NCBI RefSeq assembly: GCF_018449695.1
Contig: NZ_JAAVUY010000002.1
Coordinates: 310,001 to 374,000 of the forward strand
Source of the DNA: Bradyrhizobium sp. dw_411
GTDB lineage: Bacteria > Pseudomonadota > Alphaproteobacteria > Rhizobiales > Xanthobacteraceae
Reading direction: 5' to 3'
Length of the DNA stretch: 64,000 nt
Part shown: piece by piece, positions 33,307-42,369 of the stretch
Position numbering within the stretch: position 1 is the stretch's first letter
Layout: each line of letters starts with the position of its first letter
The notes under the pieces: model-generated
Database searches by the model: none
What the model saw: the letters and a program-made list of their open reading frames with translations, nothing else
Told to the model about the DNA's origin: nothing
Made by a program: the position numbers and the translations under genes

Positions 33307-34563
33307 TCAGTACTTCTCGAGCGAGCGGCCGACCGAATTGATCAAATCCTGCGGCTGTGGCGGCTCCGGCGAATAATAACCGGCGGCCTTCTTGGCGGCG
33401 ATTTCGACATGCGCGTCGGTCGGCACCAGTTCGTCGGGGATCGGCACGCGTTCCACGATCTCGATGCCCTGGCTGGTCAGCGCGTCGTGCTTCATGTCGC
33501 TCATGGAAACGAAACGATCGATGCGCTTGAGGCCGAGCCAGTGGATCACGTCCGGCATCAATTGCTGGAAACGCGCGTCCTGCACCCCGGCGACGCATTC
33601 GGTGCGTTCGAAATATTGTGCGGCGGCATCGCCGCCTTCCTGGCGCTTGCGGGCGTTGTAAACTAGGAATTTGGTGACTTCGCCGAGCGCGCGGCCTTCC
33701 TTGCGATTGTAGACGATGATGCCGAGACCGCCGGTCTGCCCGGCGCGCGCGCATTCCTCAATGCCGTGCAGCAGATAGGGCCGGCAGGTGCAGATATCGG
33801 AGCCGAACACGTCGGAGCCGTTGCACTCGTCATGGACGCGGCAGGTGATGCTGGTGCGATGGTCCGGCAATTTGCTGACGTCGCCGAACAGATAGGCCGT
33901 CATGCCGCCGATCGGCGGTAAAAACACCTGCAGATCGGGCCGCGTCACCAGCTCGGGGAACATGCCCGCGGTCTGCTCGAACAATTGCCGGCGCAAATTA
34001 TTTTCGGTGGTGGCGAAGCGTTGCGCCATTCCCGGCAGATACCAGACCGGGTCGATCGCGATCTTGACCACGGAAACGCTGCCGCTCTTGTGCACGACTT
34101 CATTGTCTACCTTGAGCCGCCCAGCTTCGATCGCGGACCGCAGTTCGGGCAGATCGAGACGGGCGCGGGTGATCGCGATGCTGGGACGGATATCGATGCC
34201 TTCGCCGATTTCCTTCGCGAAGTTTTCCGCGGCGAGATGCCCCCACGGATCCAGCGAGACGATTTTCTGCGGATCGCTCCATTGCGGGAACGGCCCGATC
34301 GTCTCAGCGGGATGGGTATTGGTGAGATCCGGACGCCGGATCGGGTTGAGCGCGCCGGATGAAACGGCCAGTGCGCGATAGACCGAATAGGAGCCGCCAT
34401 GGGTGCCGATGACATTGCGATCCTGCGGACGCGATACCGTGCCGATGATCGGCCCGCGTTCGCGCGCGCTGGCGGCGCCCCAGTGGATTGGGTAGGTATG
34501 CTTGGCACCCGGCGCCGGATGCGACGTCAGGCGGATATGGTCAATCCGATTTGAACCGGTCAT
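33307..34563 (-). CDS. URC1: URC1 homologue, GTP cyclohydrolase II-like
   Basis: A 418-residue protein whose C-terminal half is a GTP cyclohydrolase II domain. The zinc ligands are in HDECNGSDVFGSDICTC and the substrate arginine is in YNRKEGRALGEVTKF. The N-terminal 200 residues are an extension not found in RibA and typical of URC1. It opens a pyrimidine or purine ring hydrolytically; in yeasts URC1 is essential for uracil degradation and acts on the nucleotide. ATG 34563 (MTGSNRID) is chosen over a frame reaching 34620, which lacks similarity. No RibB domain is present and no other riboflavin genes are nearby. Confidence 0.88.
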   Translation of the reverse strand: MTGSNRIDHIRLTSHPAPGAKHTYPIHWGAASARERGPIIGTVSRPQDRNVIGTHGGSYSVYRALAVSSGALNPIRRPDLTNTHPAETIGPFPQWSDPQKIVSLDPWGHLAAENFAKEIGEGIDIRPSIAITRARLDLPELRSAIEAGRLKVDNEVVHKSGSVSVVKIAIDPVWYLPGMAQRFATTENNLRRQLFEQTAGMFPELVTRPDLQVFLPPIGGMTAYLFGDVSKLPDHRTSITCRVHDECNGSDVFGSDICTCRPYLLHGIEECARAGQTGGLGIIVYNRKEGRALGEVTKFLVYNARKRQEGGDAAAQYFERTECVAGVQDARFQQLMPDVIHWLGLKRIDRFVSMSDMKHDALTSQGIEIVERVPIPDELVPTDAHVEIAAKKAAGYYSPEPPQPQDLINSVGRSLEKY

Positions 34564-34588
34564 CGTAACAGACCCCCGAAATGGCGAC

Positions 34589-34610
34589 GGCCCGCCTAAG
34601 CAGACGGGCC
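34589..34610 (-). promoter_or_regulatory. hairpin in the URC operon leader
   Basis: GGCCCG (34589-34594) pairs with CGGGCC (34605-34610) across a 10-base loop, 26 bases before the URC1 start. No riboswitch class is recognised. The remaining 240 bases up to 34853 hold the divergent promoters of the URC and deaminase operons; no further gene is seen. Confidence 0.35.
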
Positions 34611-34853
34611 TGGTCACCAACGATGGAATTTAACGCTGCGGCGACAGCCGCTGCTTCGAACTATATAGCCATATTGCGGCCGAATACAACGGTGATTCCC
34701 GTGCTGCTTTCGTTGGGAGGCGTGTTGGGACAGACGGCCGTTAACTTTTAAGGTGCCGCCGCCGGCTTGATGTCGGCCGTATGACGCGACGTCTCGCCTA
34801 AATTTCGCCGATGGATTAGCATTGTGCAGTGCGCTCAACGCGGAGCTCTGTCG

Positions 34854-36113
34854 ATGCTGGATATCCTGGTCAAGAATGTCGCTTTGTGGGGCTCCGAAGG
34901 CCTGTGCGATCTCGGAATTGCCAACGGCCGTTTCGTGAGTGTTAGCCCGGGCGGCGCTTCCTCAGCCGCCGCCTTGACGCTCGATGCGGAGGGCCGAATG
35001 GCCGTGCCGGGCTTTGTCGAGCCGCATATTCATCTCGATAAGGCGCTGATCTCCGAACGCGCGCCGGTCAATCGCTCCGGGACGCTGACCGAAGCCATCG
35101 AGATCCTGTGGGAGCTCAAACGTAATTACACCGTGGATGAAATCGCGGATCGCGCCTCGCGCGTTCTCGCGCGGGCGCTGGAAAATGGCGTCTCCCGGTT
35201 ACGCAGCCATGTCGATGTCGATCCGATCGGCGGCACACGCCCGGCCGAAGGCGTGATCCGCGCACGTGAACGGTTTGGCGATCTGATCGATATCCAGATC
35301 GTGGCGTTTCCCCAGGAAGGCATCGTTAAATCGCCGGGCACCGAAGCGCTGATGCGCGAGGTGATGAAACTCGGCGTCGATGTCGTCGGCGGAATGCCAT
35401 TCAATGAAGCCTCGCCGCAAGACAGCCGGCGGCATATCGAGATCGTGTTTGACATCGCCCGGGAATTCGACGCCGACATCGACATGCATGTCGACGAGAC
35501 CGACGATCCGGCGGCGCGGACCCTGGAAGTGGTGGCCGAGTTGACCATTGCCAATGGCTGGCAGGGCCGGGTGACCGCGGGGCACACCTGCGCATTGGCG
35601 GGTTATCCGAGAGACTATGCCGATCATGTGATCGGCCGGCTGCACGCGGCCAATGTCAACATGATCGCCAATCCCGCCACCAATCTGATGCTGCAGGGCC
35701 GCCTCGACGATTATCCCAAGCGTCGCGGCGTGACGCAGGTCAAGGAGCTGCTGGCGGCGGGCGTGAATGTCGCCTGCGGACAGGATTGCGTGCATGATAC
35801 TTTCTATCCGTTCGGCCAGAACGATCCGCTCGAGATTGCCTTCCTGCTCTGCCACGCCTCCCATATGAGCCAGCCGGCCGAGATTCTGACGGTCATGGAT
35901 ATGGTGACCGGCAACGGCGCGAAAGCTTTACGATTGCCGGATTTTCGGGTCGCGGTCGGCGGCGTTGCCGATCTGGTGGTGCTGGATGCCCACGATGCGC
36001 GCGGGGCTTTCGCCACACGGCGGCCCCGCCGCTGGGTGATCCGGAAAGGGAAATTGATTGCCGAAACTCAATTCGAGACGCGCCGCTATTTCGATATACC
36101 GGCGGCCAGATAG
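34854..36113 (+). CDS. cytosine deaminase-like amidohydrolase (CodA/AtzC branch), canonical active site
   Basis: A 419-residue cytoplasmic amidohydrolase. All expected residues are present: H58 and H60 (EPHIHLDK), H212 and E215 (HVDETDDP), H244 (AGHTCAL) and D311 (GQDCVHDTFYPFG). Members deaminate cytosine, creatinine-like rings or N-alkyl ammelides. In the setting of URC genes, deamination of cytosine or an analogue to feed uracil into that pathway is plausible. ATG 34854 follows GGAG. It is followed after 6 bp by a LysR gene, and divergent from the URC operon. Confidence 0.87.
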   Translation: MLDILVKNVALWGSEGLCDLGIANGRFVSVSPGGASSAAALTLDAEGRMAVPGFVEPHIHLDKALISERAPVNRSGTLTEAIEILWELKRNYTVDEIADRASRVLARALENGVSRLRSHVDVDPIGGTRPAEGVIRARERFGDLIDIQIVAFPQEGIVKSPGTEALMREVMKLGVDVVGGMPFNEASPQDSRRHIEIVFDIAREFDADIDMHVDETDDPAARTLEVVAELTIANGWQGRVTAGHTCALAGYPRDYADHVIGRLHAANVNMIANPATNLMLQGRLDDYPKRRGVTQVKELLAAGVNVACGQDCVHDTFYPFGQNDPLEIAFLLCHASHMSQPAEILTVMDMVTGNGAKALRLPDFRVAVGGVADLVVLDAHDARGAFATRRPRRWVIRKGKLIAETQFETRRYFDIPAAR

Positions 36114-36119
36114 AGGATT

Positions 36120-37022
36120 TTGAAATTGGATTTTCGCCAGTTGCGCTATGCGCTTTCGGTCTACAAGGAGCGCAGCTTTACCAAGGCGGCGCGGCGGCTA
36201 AATATTTCACAATCGGCTGTCAGCGAGCAGGTCAAGCTGCTCGAAGAAGAAATCGGCTTCGAACTGTTCAACCGCACCTCCGGCGGGATCGAATCCACCG
36301 ACCGCGGGCGAACTTTCCTGTACGAATCCGAACGCGTGATGGGTGATCTGCTCAGCCTCTCCGATACCGCCCGCCGGTTGCGCGGCGCGTTGTCCGACAC
36401 GGTGACGATCGGCATGGGGTCGGGCATGGCCCAGATCTTCATTCCGCGCATGTTCACCGATCTTAAATCCGATCTTCCGGGCGTACGGCTGGATATTTTG
36501 ACCGCGCCGACCAAGAATATCTTCAACGAACTTCATGAGGAGCGGATCGATGCCGGCATTGCGATTGAATCCGATCCCGATCGATTACCGGCCGGATTGA
36601 TATTCGACCGCCTGATCGATGCCGAGATGGCGTTGATCACCCATCCGAAGCACGCTCTGGTGCGCTCAAAACAGCCGATCGATATCGGTCGCCTGCTTGC
36701 CGAGCCCTTCATCATGAGCGAGTTGACGGTGGGTTACGGCCAGGTGGTGTTCTCGCTGTTCACGGATTTGGGAATCAGGCCCAACATTCTTGCGGTGGTG
36801 GATAATATCGAGACCATCAAGATGATCGTGCAGTCGGGCGGCGGCATTGCGATCGTTCCGCGCGCTTGCGCCGAGAATGAAGTGACGCTGGGATTGCTGA
36901 AAGCGCTCACGATCACGCCTGCGCGAAATGTCGCATTCAGCCTGTTTCGTAGGCGTGAGCCGCTGTCACGCCGCAAAGAAACAGCATTGCTTAAACTGCG
37001 CGAAATGCTCAAATCCGGCTGA
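36120..37022 (+). CDS. LysR-family transcriptional regulator, TTG start
   Basis: A 300-residue regulator. The N-terminal winged helix reads FTKAARRLNISQSAVSEQVK (about 20-39), with the effector domain after residue 90. There is no ATG near the domain start. A TTG at 36120 follows AGAGGA at good spacing, making it the likely start (KLDFRQLRYALSV follows). Co-transcribed with the CodA-like deaminase, it probably controls that gene and perhaps the divergent URC operon or the hyuAB-barbiturase genes; LysR proteins often regulate adjacent catabolic operons in response to a pathway compound. Confidence 0.9.
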   Translation: MKLDFRQLRYALSVYKERSFTKAARRLNISQSAVSEQVKLLEEEIGFELFNRTSGGIESTDRGRTFLYESERVMGDLLSLSDTARRLRGALSDTVTIGMGSGMAQIFIPRMFTDLKSDLPGVRLDILTAPTKNIFNELHEERIDAGIAIESDPDRLPAGLIFDRLIDAEMALITHPKHALVRSKQPIDIGRLLAEPFIMSELTVGYGQVVFSLFTDLGIRPNILAVVDNIETIKMIVQSGGGIAIVPRACAENEVTLGLLKALTITPARNVAFSLFRRREPLSRRKETALLKLREMLKSG

Positions 37023-37031
37023 TCGGATTTT

Positions 37032-37059
37032 CCGATAATGCCATCGATAATCGGCTTTT
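37032..37059 (+). terminator. likely terminator after the LysR gene
   Basis: CCGAT (37032-37036) pairs with ATCGG (37050-37054), followed by CTTTT. The stem is short with an interior mismatch, so strength is uncertain. Confidence 0.4.
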
Positions 37060-37150
37060 GACTTAGGCCGAGCGTCGGACCCATGCTGCCGCAGTGCGGT
37101 GGTTTGGCTGACGCGCGCACGTCCCCGTGAATTTATCGATGGTACCAGGC

Positions 37151-39259
37151 ATGTCATCTCCATCTTTGGCCGCGCGATTTCGTATCGGCATCGATACCGG
37201 CGGAACTTTCACCGACATCGTGTCGGTCGATACGCAATCCGGTGCAACGCAAGTCACCAAGGTTGCGAGCACGCCGGCCAACCCCGCGATCGGCCTGTTG
37301 CGCGGGGTCAACGAAATTCTCGCTGCTGCCGGTGCGACCACGGATGATGTCGCAGGTCTGGCCCACGGCACCACGGTTGCGACCAACGCGCTCCTGCAAG
37401 GCGAGATCAATTCACTCGGCCTGATCGTCAATGCGGGCTTCCGTCACATCCTTGAGATCGCCCGGCAGTCGGTGCCCGAGGGCTACGGAAATTCCTACTT
37501 CTGGGTCAAGCCTGATCGGATCGTGCCGCTGCAATTCGTCCGGGAAGCCGGCGGCCGGCTGGATTTTCGCGGCAACGAATTGCGTCCGCTTGATGAAGCC
37601 AGCGTGCGCGAGGCGGCACAGTATTTTCGCGCGCAGGGCATTCGCGCCATCGGAATTTGCCTGTTGCATTCCTATGCCAATGATACGCATGAGCGCCGCG
37701 CCGCGGAAATCGTCGCCGAGGAATATCCGGACGCGACCTTGTCGCTGTCCTGCGTGGTGCTGCCGGAATATCGCGAATATGAACGCGCGGTGACCACGTT
37801 GGTGGATGCCTTCGTCAAGCCGCATATGGAACGCTATCTCAAGCGCGTGCATCAGGAGCTTGGCGCGGGCTTACAGGACAAGCCGTTCCTGGTGATGCAA
37901 TCGAGCGGCGGCGTCGCCAGCGCCGATCAGGTGGTGCGCAAGCCGATCACCACGGCACTTTCAGGTCCGGCGGCCGGGGCGCTCGGCAGCGCCGTCATTG
38001 CCGAGATTGCGGGCTTTCCCGATCTGGTCACGCTGGACGCCGGCGGCACCTCGACAGATCTTTGCTTGATTGAAGGTGGCAAGCCGCATGTCACCAATGG
38101 CGGATCGGTCGGTCCGTTTCCAGTGCGCATCCCGATGATCGACATCGAGACCATCGGCACCGGCGGCGGTTCGATCGCCTGGATCAGCCGCGAGGGGCAC
38201 CTCAAGGTCGGCCCGCGCAGCGCCGGCGCCGAACCCGGGCCGATGTGCTATCCGAACGGCGGCAAGGAGCCGACCATAACCGATGCCAATCTGGTGCTGG
38301 GACGTATTCCACCCTCGTTGATCGGCGGCGGCATTGCGCTCAATGTCGCGCGTGCGCGGGAGGGGATCGCGGCGCTTGCCGCGCGGCTTCCGGGCAACAT
38401 GAGTGTCGAGCAGCTCGCCAGCGGCATTATCGAGATCGCGAACTGGAGTCAGGCGAACGCAATCCGGCAGATGACGATCCAGCGCGGCATCGATCCGCGC
38501 GCCTTTGCGCTGCTGTCATTTGGCGGCGCGGGCCCGGCGCAATCCGCCGCTGTGATGGATCTGCTGGCGATGAAGGCCTGCATCGTGCCGCCGAACCCCG
38601 GCAATCTTTCGGCGTTCGGCCTGCTTGCGGTAGATTGGCGCACCGACCACATCGTCACCAAGGTCATGCACGAAGATGTCATCGATCTGGCCGATGTCGC
38701 GGCGCGCTATGCCGCGCTGGAGCGCGATGCGGTCGCGACACTGGAACGTGACGGCATCGAAGCCTCGCGCATCAGGCTGGTTCGCGAAGCCGATATTCGC
38801 TACGCCGGCCAGTCGATGGAGGTGCGGGTTACCGCGCCGGGCGGCGCGGTCGATGCGACATTTTTGTCGGGACTGATCGGCGCCTTCAATGCGGCGCATC
38901 GCAGGACGTTCGGCTATGATTACGCTGGGCAGCAGAAGATCGAACTGGTCAATCTCTGCGTATCGGGCTTCGGTCTGATTGAACGGCCGCAGATGCCAAA
39001 ACTTGCCGGAGGCACGGGCAATACCGCGCCGAAATCGAGCCGGGCGGTTTATTTCGGCGCAGGGTTTGTGGACACACCGGTGTTCGACCGCGCGTCGCTG
39101 CCGCCGGCGGGCCGGGTCAATGGACCCGCGGTCGTCGAGGAGTTCGGTTCCACGACGGTGGTATTTCCCGGCCAATATGTCGAAGTCGATCCGCACGGCA
39201 TTCTGGTGATCCGCGCCCTTTCTTCGCAGGACAAATCTTCGCAGGAGTTGCCGCGATGA
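37151..39259 (+). CDS. hyuA: hydantoinase/oxoprolinase subunit A (HyuA)
   Basis: About 702 residues of the ATP-dependent N-methylhydantoinase/5-oxoprolinase A family. The ATP-binding start is FRIGIDTGGTFTDIV, followed by LAHGTTVATNALLQ and the actin-like second half (TLDAGGTSTDLC, GTGGGSIAW, SFGGAGPAQ). The start is uncertain: ATG 37151, ATG 37139 and GTG 37127 are in frame and none has a clear ribosome binding site. With HyuB it forms an ATP-using ring hydrolase or carboxylase. It overlaps hyuB by 4 bp. The next gene but one is the barbiturase-family enzyme, pointing to cyclic ureides or imides as substrates. Confidence 0.9.
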   Translation: MSSPSLAARFRIGIDTGGTFTDIVSVDTQSGATQVTKVASTPANPAIGLLRGVNEILAAAGATTDDVAGLAHGTTVATNALLQGEINSLGLIVNAGFRHILEIARQSVPEGYGNSYFWVKPDRIVPLQFVREAGGRLDFRGNELRPLDEASVREAAQYFRAQGIRAIGICLLHSYANDTHERRAAEIVAEEYPDATLSLSCVVLPEYREYERAVTTLVDAFVKPHMERYLKRVHQELGAGLQDKPFLVMQSSGGVASADQVVRKPITTALSGPAAGALGSAVIAEIAGFPDLVTLDAGGTSTDLCLIEGGKPHVTNGGSVGPFPVRIPMIDIETIGTGGGSIAWISREGHLKVGPRSAGAEPGPMCYPNGGKEPTITDANLVLGRIPPSLIGGGIALNVARAREGIAALAARLPGNMSVEQLASGIIEIANWSQANAIRQMTIQRGIDPRAFALLSFGGAGPAQSAAVMDLLAMKACIVPPNPGNLSAFGLLAVDWRTDHIVTKVMHEDVIDLADVAARYAALERDAVATLERDGIEASRIRLVREADIRYAGQSMEVRVTAPGGAVDATFLSGLIGAFNAAHRRTFGYDYAGQQKIELVNLCVSGFGLIERPQMPKLAGGTGNTAPKSSRAVYFGAGFVDTPVFDRASLPPAGRVNGPAVVEEFGSTTVVFPGQYVEVDPHGILVIRALSSQDKSSQELPR

Positions 39260-41145
39260 ACATGCATTCCACTTCGCATCCGTGGCCGACCGCACCGTTG
39301 CGCGAGACCGTTTCGGTCGATCCGATCGTGCTGCAAATCGTCGAGGGCACGCTGAATTCGATCGAGGCCGAAATCGAATATGCCATCGAGCGAACCGCGC
39401 GCAGCCCGATGATCCGCGAAGCCCATGATTTCCGGGTCGGGTTGTTTGACCGTTACTGCCGCAAGCTGACGGGCCGTTCCTATTCGGCGATGCCCAATGG
39501 CGTGGTGCGGGATTTTCCGCCTGAGACCATGAAGCCCGGCGACGTCTTCCTGATGAACGATACTTATTTGACGGAAGGCAGCATCGGCCACTTGCCTGAC
39601 CTCTGCAGCACCGTGCCGGTGTTTCACGGTGGTGAGGTGGTCGCCTATATCCAGGCCTTCGGGCATCATGATGACGTCGGCGGCCGGGTTCCGGGCTCGA
39701 TGCCGGGCACTGCGGCGACGGTGTTCGAGGAAGGCATCGCGATTCCGCCGGTCAAGATTTACAGCGAGGGCGTGCGCAACGATGCGGTGTTCACCATCGT
39801 TCGCCGCAATACCCGCGTGCCGGAGATGCTGTCGGCCGATCTCGACAGCGAGATCCAGGCCTGCCTGATGGGCGCGCGCCGGATGGGCGGGCTATTCGAG
39901 CGCTTCGGCCGCGAGCAGGTCGAAGCCTGCTTTCAGGCGATCCTCGATAAATGCCGCGACATCTACCGCAATGAGCTGCTCGCCAAGATCGCCGACGGCG
40001 AATATTCCTGGGAAGACTACGTCGAGCATGACGGCATCACCGATCCGAAGCTGCACAAGATCGCGCTGAAGATGACCAAGAAGGGCGGCAAGATCACGCT
40101 CGACTTCAATGGCACCGATCCGCAATCGACCGGACCGATCAACTGGCCGGCGGACTATGCCGACGGTGCCTTCCTGATCAAATGGATCGCGCCGATCCTG
40201 CGCAATCTGGCCGATACGCCCGAGCGCGCCGCGGAAATTCATGTCAATGAAGGCGTGTGCGACGTTTTTGAGGTGATCTTTCCCCCGAAGGGTACGCTGA
40301 TCACGCCGGAATGGCCGGCCGCGACGAATGCGCGGTCGTTCGTGTTGTTGCGCGTTCTCGGGCTGCTCGCAGGCGTGGTGGCACAGGCGGTCGATGGCCG
40401 CATGCCGGCTGACCAGGAAACCATCCGCTACACCGGATTCTTCGGTACTGATCTGGACGGCAAGTCGTTTCTCTCGCGCGAGGTGCTCGGCGGCGGCTCC
40501 GGCGGCCGCTATTATGCCGATGGCAATGATGCGATCCATATCGTACCGGATTCGCGCAATCAGCCCGCGGAATTCACCGAGACGCGGTTTCCGTTGCTGG
40601 TCGAGAAGCTGGCGTTGCGTACCGATTCTGGCGGCGCCGGCCTGCGCCGCGGCGGGCAGGGCTACGAGAAGCATTACCGCGCGCTGGTTGATTGCCGCAC
40701 GATTGTGACGGCGGACCGGGTCCGGCTCGGCTGCTACGGTTTGAACGGCGGCAAGGCCGGACAGCCATTTTGCGTCACGGTGGACGCGGAAGGCGAGGGC
40801 TACGATCTCGGCGGTCTCGTTGATGGCGAAGCTGTCCTGAAAGGGCAGGTCGTTCGCGTGGTGACGACCGGCGGCGGTGGCTGGGGCGATCCGCTGCAGC
40901 GTGAACTGGAGCTTGTGTTGCGCGACGTGATCGAGGGCCGGGTGTCGCTCGCCAGTGCCGAGAACGATTATGGTGTGGTATTCACGGTGGCAGGTGCAAC
41001 CGGCCAGCCGGAGATCAACGAGGCCGCGACCAAACAGCGCCGGGCCGATCTGGCGAAGGCGCAAACTGCCACGCCTGAGATGATCGACCGTGGGATAGGC
41101 TATGAAAAGATGCTGCGCGGCGAACATCGGCCGCGGATGCGATGA
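39256..41145 (+). CDS. hyuB: hydantoinase/oxoprolinase subunit B (HyuB)
   Basis: A 629-residue partner of HyuA. Conserved segments are TARSPMIREAHDFRVGLFD-like (ERTARSPMIREAHDFRVG, about 36-53), DVFLMNDTYLTEGSIGHLPD (as FLMNDTYLTEGS), FGHHDDVGGRVPGSMPG and the C-terminal GGGGWGDP. About 60 residues at the N-terminus precede the domain. The ATG lies in the hyuA stop (ATGA). In known systems A and B form a large complex hydrolysing hydantoins or 5-oxoproline with ATP, or carboxylating acetone/acetophenone. Here the barbiturase gene follows after 40 bp. Confidence 0.9.
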   Translation: MNMHSTSHPWPTAPLRETVSVDPIVLQIVEGTLNSIEAEIEYAIERTARSPMIREAHDFRVGLFDRYCRKLTGRSYSAMPNGVVRDFPPETMKPGDVFLMNDTYLTEGSIGHLPDLCSTVPVFHGGEVVAYIQAFGHHDDVGGRVPGSMPGTAATVFEEGIAIPPVKIYSEGVRNDAVFTIVRRNTRVPEMLSADLDSEIQACLMGARRMGGLFERFGREQVEACFQAILDKCRDIYRNELLAKIADGEYSWEDYVEHDGITDPKLHKIALKMTKKGGKITLDFNGTDPQSTGPINWPADYADGAFLIKWIAPILRNLADTPERAAEIHVNEGVCDVFEVIFPPKGTLITPEWPAATNARSFVLLRVLGLLAGVVAQAVDGRMPADQETIRYTGFFGTDLDGKSFLSREVLGGGSGGRYYADGNDAIHIVPDSRNQPAEFTETRFPLLVEKLALRTDSGGAGLRRGGQGYEKHYRALVDCRTIVTADRVRLGCYGLNGGKAGQPFCVTVDAEGEGYDLGGLVDGEAVLKGQVVRVVTTGGGGWGDPLQRELELVLRDVIEGRVSLASAENDYGVVFTVAGATGQPEINEAATKQRRADLAKAQTATPEMIDRGIGYEKMLRGEHRPRMR

Positions 41146-41185
41146 ACCGATTTAAGTTACGGTAGGGATAGCGGAGTGCCCACGA

Positions 41186-42280
41186 ATGGCGATTGAAGTT
41201 GCGAAGGTCGAACTGAAAACCGTTCAGGACGCGAGCGGTCTCGAGGAATTGATCACGTCCGGCAAGTTCCGCGCCGACGAAGTCATTGCCGTGATCGGCA
41301 AGACCGAGGGCAATGGCGGCGTCAATGATTTCACCCGCATCCTGGCCGACCAGGCGTTCCGGCGCGTGCTGCTCAAACATGGCACGCGCTCGGAAGCTGA
41401 GATCCACAACATCCCGATGGTGTGGTCTGGCGGCTGCGACGGCGTCATCACGCCCCACGCCACGATTTTCGCGCGTAACAATAAGACCGGTCCCGCCGGC
41501 AAGTCGCGGCTGGTGATTGGTACGGCATTGAGCGCGGAATTGCTGCCGGAGGATATCGGACGTCCCGCGATGGTCCAGAAGGTCGCGGACGCGGTCAAGG
41601 CGGCGATGAAGAATGCCGGGATTACCGACCCGAAGGACGTGCATTATGTCCAGACCAAGACGCCGCTGCTGACGATCGAGTCGGTCCGCGACGCCGAGTC
41701 GCGCCACCAGACGGTGGCCTGCGAGGTGCATGACTCCATGGGCGTTTCCAATGGCACCACCGCGCTCGGCATCGCCGTGGCGCTGGGCGAGGTGTCGATG
41801 CCGAAAGCCGAGCAGATCTGCAAGGATCTCGATCTCTACTCGTCGGTGGCGTCGTGCTCGTCCGGCGTGGAACTGACCCAGGCGCAGATCGTACTGCTCG
41901 GCAACAAGGCCGGCGCCGGTGGCCGCTACAGCATCGGCCATTCCGTAATGCGCGATGCGCTGGATATCGATGGGATTTACGATTCAATTCGGGATGCCGG
42001 CATCGAATTGCCGGAACGGCCGCGATCGGAAGACCTCAAGGGCCGGGTCGTCAATTGCTTCATGAAATGCGAGGCCGACCGGACCGGCAAGCTGCGCGGC
42101 CGGCGGCAGATCATGCTCGACGATTCCGATGTCCACCATCACCGTCATTCCAAGGCTGCGGTCGGCAGTGTGGCGGCGTTGGCGATCGGCGATCCCGCTG
42201 TGTTTGTGTCGGTGGATGCCATGCATCAGGGGCCGCATGGCGGCGGTCCGGTGATCGCGATTGTTGAGCTGGACGAGTAA
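41186..42280 (+). CDS. ring-opening amidohydrolase, barbiturase/cyanuric acid hydrolase family
   Basis: A 364-residue member of the small AtzD/TrzD/barbiturase family, built of three repeated domains around a threefold active site of Ser-Lys pairs. Visible candidates are K39 (VIGKTEG) with S81 (WSGGCDG), K158 (QTKTPLL) with S226 (CSSGVELTQ), and the third-domain lysine K323 (HSKAAVGS). The C-terminus has the family GGGP element. Barbiturases open barbiturate to ureidomalonate, while the others open cyanuric acid to biuret. With uracil-related genes on both sides and no biuret hydrolase or allophanate hydrolase here, barbiturase is more likely. GGAG precedes ATG 41186. Confidence 0.9.
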   Translation: MAIEVAKVELKTVQDASGLEELITSGKFRADEVIAVIGKTEGNGGVNDFTRILADQAFRRVLLKHGTRSEAEIHNIPMVWSGGCDGVITPHATIFARNNKTGPAGKSRLVIGTALSAELLPEDIGRPAMVQKVADAVKAAMKNAGITDPKDVHYVQTKTPLLTIESVRDAESRHQTVACEVHDSMGVSNGTTALGIAVALGEVSMPKAEQICKDLDLYSSVASCSSGVELTQAQIVLLGNKAGAGGRYSIGHSVMRDALDIDGIYDSIRDAGIELPERPRSEDLKGRVVNCFMKCEADRTGKLRGRRQIMLDDSDVHHHRHSKAAVGSVAALAIGDPAVFVSVDAMHQGPHGGGPVIAIVELDE

Positions 42281-42283
42281 AAC

Positions 42284-42299
42284 CGGCACGTTCCTTGCT
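42284..42299 (+). promoter_or_regulatory. sigma-54 promoter for the NitT/TauT-type importer
   Basis: CGGCACGTTCCTTGCT matches TGGCACG-N4-TTGCW at all but the first base, with perfect GG-GC spacing. It begins 3 bases after the barbiturase stop; the next gene starts at 42370. Confidence 0.75.
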
Positions 42300-42369
42300 C
42301 GAATATCGGTGCCATCGGCCATCGGCCATCGGCTGGATGGCCCGGTAATTTGGAAGACGGGAGCGCGTG

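Noticed and set aside
34564..34853. Riboswitch before the URC operon
   Set aside because: Only one short hairpin is seen; no match to guanidine, purine, FMN or other classes I could recognise by eye.
41186..42280. Assignment as cyanuric acid hydrolase of an s-triazine pathway
   Set aside because: No biuret hydrolase, allophanate hydrolase or AtzR-type gene is next to it, while uracil-related genes are; left as family-level call with barbiturase favoured.
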